Assembly: GCA_903908785.1 (NCBI GenBank)
Contig: CAIVTL010000627.1
Location: 1 to 8,272, forward strand
Source: Caldifarciminota bacterium
GTDB lineage: Bacteria > Hydrothermota > Tepidihabitantia > Tepidihabitantales > Tepidihabitantaceae
Length of the DNA stretch: 8,272 nucleotides
Direction: 5' to 3'
Shown here: positions 6,193 through 8,272 of the stretch, piece by piece
How positions within the stretch are numbered: the first letter of the stretch is position 1
Layout: each line of letters starts with the position of its first letter
Position numbers and translations under genes: made by a program
Notes under the pieces: generated by a model
Seen by the model: the letters and a program-made list of their open reading frames with translations, nothing else
Database searches by the model: none
Told to the model about the DNA's origin: nothing

Positions 6193-6230
6193 GCCGGAAT
6201 CTGTGCGTAATCTGCGGATATTCCTCTCCG

Positions 6231-6257
6231 ACCTTGGCGACCTTGGCGTTCTTGGCG
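6231..6257. repeat. Three 9-bp tandem units (CCTTGGCG type)
   Basis: ACCTTGGCG, ACCTTGGCG and TTCTTGGCG stand in direct succession just upstream of the NYN-domain gene, followed by GTTT. The preceding TGTGCGTAATCTGCGGATATTCC also looks like a dispersed intergenic motif. No regulatory role can be deduced. Confidence 0.6.
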
Positions 6258-6289
6258 GTTTCACTTCAGCTTCCGGGATCCGGTGACGG

Positions 6290-6318
6290 TTGACCGCGCG
6301 GCAACTTCATGGTAGCTT
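6290..6318 (+). promoter_or_regulatory. Possible promoter of the NYN-domain gene
   Basis: TTGACC (6290-6295, 5/6 to the -35 consensus) is followed after 17 nt by TAGCTT (6313-6318, only 3/6 to the -10). If used, the transcript would begin at or next to the ATG at 6325, that is, leaderless. The weak -10 keeps confidence low. Confidence 0.3.
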
Positions 6319-6324
6319 ATCGTC

Positions 6325-6831
6325 ATGGCCTCGCCACGGATTGTCATCGACGGCTACAACCTGATTCACGCCATGCCGGAACTGGCTCGTCTGGTCGAGA
6401 ATGACCTCGAGCGCGCGCGGGATGCGCTGGTCTCGAAGCTCGCGGTCTTTCGCTCCGGGCGCGGCGTGCGCGTCACGGTCGTATTCGACGGCCAGAGCAT
6501 GCCCGCGCAGCCGGGCCGGCCACCCGGCGGCATCGAGGTCGTCTTCTCCCGCGCGCCACAGAACGCGGACGCGAAGATAAAGACGTTGCTGTCGCTGGAA
6601 AAGAGCCCGAAGTCCTGGACTGTGGTCACGTCCGACAACTCCATCGTCCGTTATGCCCGTGACTACGGAGCGAAGACCATCCCGTCCGCCGAGTTCGCAG
6701 CCAAACTCGGCAACACGATTCCCAACCTCGGCCCCAACCGGCCCGCTCCTGCGGACAAACCCCTGAGCCCGTCCGAGATTTCCGAGTGGGAAGAGTACTT
6801 CCGCAAAGGCCGGCAGGACAAGCGCAGCTAG
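6325..6831 (+). CDS. NYN (YacP-like) domain protein, putative ribonuclease
   Basis: The 168 residues fit a single NYN/PIN-fold domain of the YacP type; relatives such as Bacillus Rae1/YacP are ribosome-associated mRNA endonucleases. Acidic and polar residues of the metal site are in place: IDGYNLI (8-14, Asp9 and Asn12), VVFDG (52-56, Asp55), NADAKI (80-85, Asp82) and VTSDN (101-105, Asp104). The C-terminal tail SPSEISEWEEYF is also typical. Function as a nuclease is inferred from the family. ATG 6325 is chosen because IVIDGYN must lie near the N-terminus; the nearby GGTAG is a poor Shine-Dalgarno. It is divergent from the atp operon and convergent with the accessory genes to its right, so it looks monocistronic. 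Confidence 0.88.
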   Translation: MASPRIVIDGYNLIHAMPELARLVENDLERARDALVSKLAVFRSGRGVRVTVVFDGQSMPAQPGRPPGGIEVVFSRAPQNADAKIKTLLSLEKSPKSWTVVTSDNSIVRYARDYGAKTIPSAEFAAKLGNTIPNLGPNRPAPADKPLSPSEISEWEEYFRKGRQDKRS

Positions 6832-6846
6832 CCGCAAGCCCTAATT

Positions 6847-6866
6847 CTCCCCTAATTCTCGGGGAG
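6847..6866. terminator. Weak hairpin between convergent genes
   Basis: CTCCCC (6847-6852) and GGGGAG (6861-6866) form a 6-bp stem with an 8-nt loop, 15 nt after the NYN stop and 5 nt past the end of the opposing ORF. There is no T-tract on either side, so termination by it is uncertain. The tandem 11-mer CCCTAATTCTC (6839-6849, 6850-6860) overlaps it. Confidence 0.3.
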
Positions 6867-6871
6867 CGCCA

Positions 6872-7111
6872 TCAGTCGTTGCCGGGCGACTGGTCGGCGT
6901 CGTGAACCAGAATCGGTGAGGTGACGGACTCCGGGTACACGCAGCCGGCTTTTTGCCAGAAGCGGCGCGACGCTTCGCGGAAGTAGCTCACAAGCGCTGC
7001 CGGCGACGCACCTTTCGTGTCTTCCATGACTCGCTCCTGCAGGCGGTCCTTCATTTCCAGCGTGTGCAGTCCGGGCTCGACCGGGAATCGTTGCCACAGC
7101 GGGCTACTCAT
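6872..7111 (-). CDS. Small antitoxin-like protein downstream of a PIN toxin remnant
   Basis: The 79 residues have a central charged helix EMKDRLQERVMEDTKG (19-34) followed by ASPAALVSYFREASRRFW (35-52). The pattern (MK-x-x-hydrophobic-QE...E...G-x-(S/T)...EL..FR) resembles small proteins that accompany PIN-domain toxins, often as the second gene. The ATG at 7111 is well supported by GGAGGTGA 6 nt upstream. It overlaps the stop of the PIN remnant by 8 nt, the arrangement expected of a toxin-first pair. The C-terminal tail (53-79) is unlike that pattern and may be unstructured. Antitoxin function is inferred from pattern and context only. With the toxin truncated, it may be an orphan. Confidence 0.6.
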   Translation of the reverse strand: MSSPLWQRFPVEPGLHTLEMKDRLQERVMEDTKGASPAALVSYFREASRRFWQKAGCVYPESVTSPILVHDADQSPGND

Positions 7112-7301
7112 CGAAGCTCACCTCCCTCGGGCTCACTATCGTTGGCAGTCCATAGCCGTTCAAGAGGTTCACCTGGTTGTAGCCCTTAATCTTGTCCAGT
7201 TTGACGATGTGCCGGAAATTCCATGACACGATGGCGTCCGCGAGGCGCCTGGCGCACCGGGCTTTGCCGACGTCGTGAAATCGGCGTCGCGGTTCGTCTT
7301 C
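7104..7301 (-). pseudogene. C-terminal remnant of a PIN-domain toxin-like protein
   Basis: An open frame without a start codon encodes 65 residues. From about residue 21 it reads ADAIVSWNFRHIV, then KLDKIKGYNQVN, a GYG segment, and IVSPREVSFDE before TAG. ADxxVSWNF(R/K)HIV followed by a KI(K/R)GYN segment and an SP(K/R)EV ending is a characteristic C-terminal signature of a PIN-type toxin family. The N-terminal ~100 residues, including most catalytic acidic residues, are absent: an in-frame TAA lies at 7304-7302 and the upstream DNA codes for the SANT-repeat ORF in another frame. The first ~20 residues (many Arg) do not look native. It is therefore a truncated relic, still overlapping its downstream partner ORF. 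Confidence 0.7.
7118..7125 (-). promoter_or_regulatory. Strong Shine-Dalgarno of the antitoxin-like ORF
   Basis: Minus-strand GGAGGTGA, 6 nt before the ATG at 7111. It lies inside the last codons of the PIN remnant (the REVS codons). It is one of the strongest ribosome binding sites in the window and supports the small ORF being a real gene. Confidence 0.75.
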
Positions 7302-7983
7302 TTATGCCCATGCACAATTCGCGGATCTTCCCCTGGCAGGCGACCTGAGTTCGGTCGAAGCCGTCGCGCTTGAGTTCCGTCATCATGCACTCACTCGCGC
7401 CCGACAGCGACAGCCGACCGTATTGCCCACGAGTCCTGAGCAGCTTCCGCCACCACTTCAACGCGATGGCCATCTCCGCTGAAGTCCAGATAATCTGGCA
7501 TTTGGTCCGCCCCATGGCCAGCGACCTCATGCGCACCTGGATCAAGACCGCGCGAAATGACCTCGGCTGCGGCGTCTTCAGCCTGGGCGGGACCCCCTGC
7601 TGCTTTCGGCGATGGCGGCGTTCAAGCTCCCCCCAGCAGACTTGAGCCGTCCGCGTCACGTTTGGAGGACGTTGCTTCACTATGCCTCGCGCATACCGGT
7701 CCAGAACTTCATTCTCCTCCGGCGACCAAGTGGCGTGGGGCCACTTCCAGCGTGAGGCGCGGACCCACTTCAGAATCTGCCTCAACACGGCGTCATGGGT
7801 CCGGCGCACACAAGCCCAGCGCTCACTCGGGTGTTTCCGGTGCAATTGCGCGATTTCGTGCTCGGCGCTCAGAGTCGCGTGACTGGCGCTCCGGAACTCG
7901 CCTCGCTGTAGCAGCCGGGCATGCCGTCGGCACACCCGCTGCTCAGGCGCAGACCAACGAATCCGGGGCGGCCACCGTGTCAT
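7186..7983 (-). CDS. Protein with three Myb/SANT-like repeats; C-terminal tail probably not native
   Basis: The 265 residues, strongly basic, contain three repeats of about 76-80 residues. They begin at RWSAPEQ (9-15), TWSPEEN (85-91) and IWTSAEM (165-171), each followed by a helical stretch and a conserved E-hydrophobic-x-R or ELxR segment (EIAQLHRK 43-50, ELERRHRR 119-126, ELKRDG 203-208). Repeat 3 continues as FDRTQVACQGKIRELC. A W(S/T)xxE start with helices resembles Myb/SANT domains, so DNA binding or protein contact is a reasonable guess; no enzyme motif is seen. ATG 7983 has GGGAG 4 nt upstream and two in-frame TGA codons just before that. After about residue 226 the frame runs through the PIN remnant in the other phase (Arg- and Pro-rich tail), so the original C-terminus was probably lost at the junction. 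Confidence 0.62.
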   Translation of the reverse strand: MTRWPPRIRWSAPEQRVCRRHARLLQRGEFRSASHATLSAEHEIAQLHRKHPSERWACVRRTHDAVLRQILKWVRASRWKWPHATWSPEENEVLDRYARGIVKQRPPNVTRTAQVCWGELERRHRRKQQGVPPRLKTPQPRSFRAVLIQVRMRSLAMGRTKCQIIWTSAEMAIALKWWRKLLRTRGQYGRLSLSGASECMMTELKRDGFDRTQVACQGKIRELCMGIRRRTATPISRRRQSPVRQAPRGRHRVMEFPAHRQTGQD

Positions 7984-8010
7984 CAGACTCCCAGGCGCGT
8001 CATTTCGCCT

Positions 8011-8071
8011 TCATCATTCCGCGTTCCGCATTGTCGCGATCGCCGTCAGCCGTAGGCTGTCGGCCGTCAGC
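8011..8071. repeat. Short intergenic repeats (TTCCGC and GCCGTCAGC types)
   Basis: CATTCCGCGTTCCGCATTG (8016-8034) is a short internal repeat. GCCGTCAGC occurs twice (8042-8050, 8063-8071) around the small hairpin CAGCC-GTA-GGCTG (8047-8059). The stretch lies in the leader of the SANT-repeat gene and has no coding sense. It resembles the other intergenic simple repeats of the window. Confidence 0.5.
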
Positions 8072-8110
8072 GTCCTGTTCTTCACGTACGGCTTCATCAT
8101 CGTCTCGACC

Positions 8111-8138
8111 ATCCTATCATTCCGCGCCGGCGTGTCAA
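8111..8138 (-). promoter_or_regulatory. Probable promoter of the SANT-repeat gene
   Basis: The minus strand has TTGACA (8138-8133, perfect -35), a 16-nt spacer and TAGGAT (8116-8111, 4/6 to the -10). Transcription would start near 8104, giving a leader of about 120 nt before the ATG at 7983. That leader contains the small repeats at 8011-8071. Confidence 0.45.
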
Positions 8139-8199
8139 GTGCCATTCATAATCTTTTATTGTGAGTGCTATATGATTAGGCCGATGCCGAAAGCCGAGA

Positions 8200-8228
8200 T
8201 TGACAAAAAAGCTGTCCCGCTTTCAAAT
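8200..8228 (+). promoter_or_regulatory. Probable promoter for a plus-strand gene beyond the window
   Basis: TTGACA (8200-8205), a 17-nt spacer and TCAAAT (8223-8228, 4/6 to the -10). The surrounding sequence is A+T-rich compared with the window. It is followed by a strong ribosome binding site at 8264-8270, and is divergent to the promoter at 8111-8138. Confidence 0.5.
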
Positions 8229-8263
8229 GGTAGTGATAAATGTCCGTTAATGACCTACCAACG

Positions 8264-8270
8264 AAAGGAG
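8264..8270 (+). promoter_or_regulatory. Shine-Dalgarno of the next gene, start codon outside the window
   Basis: AAAGGAG ends 2 nt before the window edge. No start codon follows inside the window, so the coding region should begin within about 10 nt to the right. Nothing can be said about its product. Confidence 0.6.
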
Positions 8271-8272
8271 AC

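Noticed and set aside
5992..6264. Minus-strand 90-codon open frame across the C/A-rich repeats
   Set aside because: The translation is a low-complexity GFGIW/LGF pattern produced by the repeat, a known type of spurious ORF.
5737..6324. tRNA or other structured RNA gene in the 588-bp intergenic region
   Set aside because: No cloverleaf, TTCGA-type arm or riboswitch core was recognised; the visible structure is repeat palindromes.
6307..6837. Minus-strand 176-codon open frame opposite the NYN gene
   Set aside because: The plus strand carries all conserved NYN residues; the reverse frame is a GC shadow.
7186..7301. Programmed frameshift producing a SANT-PIN fusion
   Set aside because: No slippery sequence was recognised, the PIN part lacks its N-terminal catalytic domain, and an in-frame TAA at 7304-7302 restricts the shift site. 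Gene decay is simpler.
7370..7882. Plus-strand open frames of 66-91 codons opposite the SANT-repeat gene
   Set aside because: They show no motif, repeat or ribosome binding site; the opposite strand shows a three-fold domain repeat.

Overview
The window holds most of an F-type ATP synthase operon on the minus strand (about 1-5736), a repeat-filled intergenic region (5737-6324), one plus-strand NYN-domain nuclease-like gene (6325-6831), and an accessory segment on the minus strand (6872-7983). The accessory segment contains an antitoxin-like small ORF, the C-terminal remnant of a PIN-type toxin and a three-repeat Myb/SANT-like protein. The right edge (8100-8272) carries apparent divergent promoters and the ribosome binding site of a plus-strand gene that begins just outside the window.

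The DNA is GC-rich and bacterial. The atp genes are tightly packed and mostly overlapping, in the order atpZ-atpI-atpB-atpE-atpF-atpH-atpA-atpG-atpD; atpD is cut by the window edge and atpC is not visible. The c subunit has a signal-peptide-like leader. Several non-coding gaps hold short simple-pattern repeats: AAAAGTC/AAAAGCC, CTTCTGACTTC, ACCACAGAG...CTCTGTGGT, C/A-rich CAAATCCC, CCTTGGCG and GCCGTCAGC. Repeat litter of this kind is common in GC-rich environmental genomes, including uncultured candidate phyla. A candidate division such as WOR-3 is my best guess, but this is impression only; no marker gene here settles it.

The atp genes together encode the membrane rotor and stator (a, c10-15, b2), the peripheral-stalk delta subunit and the catalytic head (alpha, gamma, beta), plus the two small assembly or ion-transport accessory proteins AtpZ and AtpI. 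The c subunit keeps all side-chain ligands known from Na+-binding c rings (Gln52, Glu85, Ser86) but lacks the Thr that holds the bound water, so the coupling ion is open. One unusual point is a 136-nt gap between atpG and atpD filled with self-complementary repeats; atpD then restarts at a TTG codon behind a strong Shine-Dalgarno sequence.

The right-hand third looks rearranged. The PIN toxin keeps only its last ~45 recognisable residues, its downstream partner ORF is intact, and the upstream side has been replaced by the SANT-repeat ORF. That ORF reads through the toxin remnant in another frame, so its last ~40 residues are probably not native.
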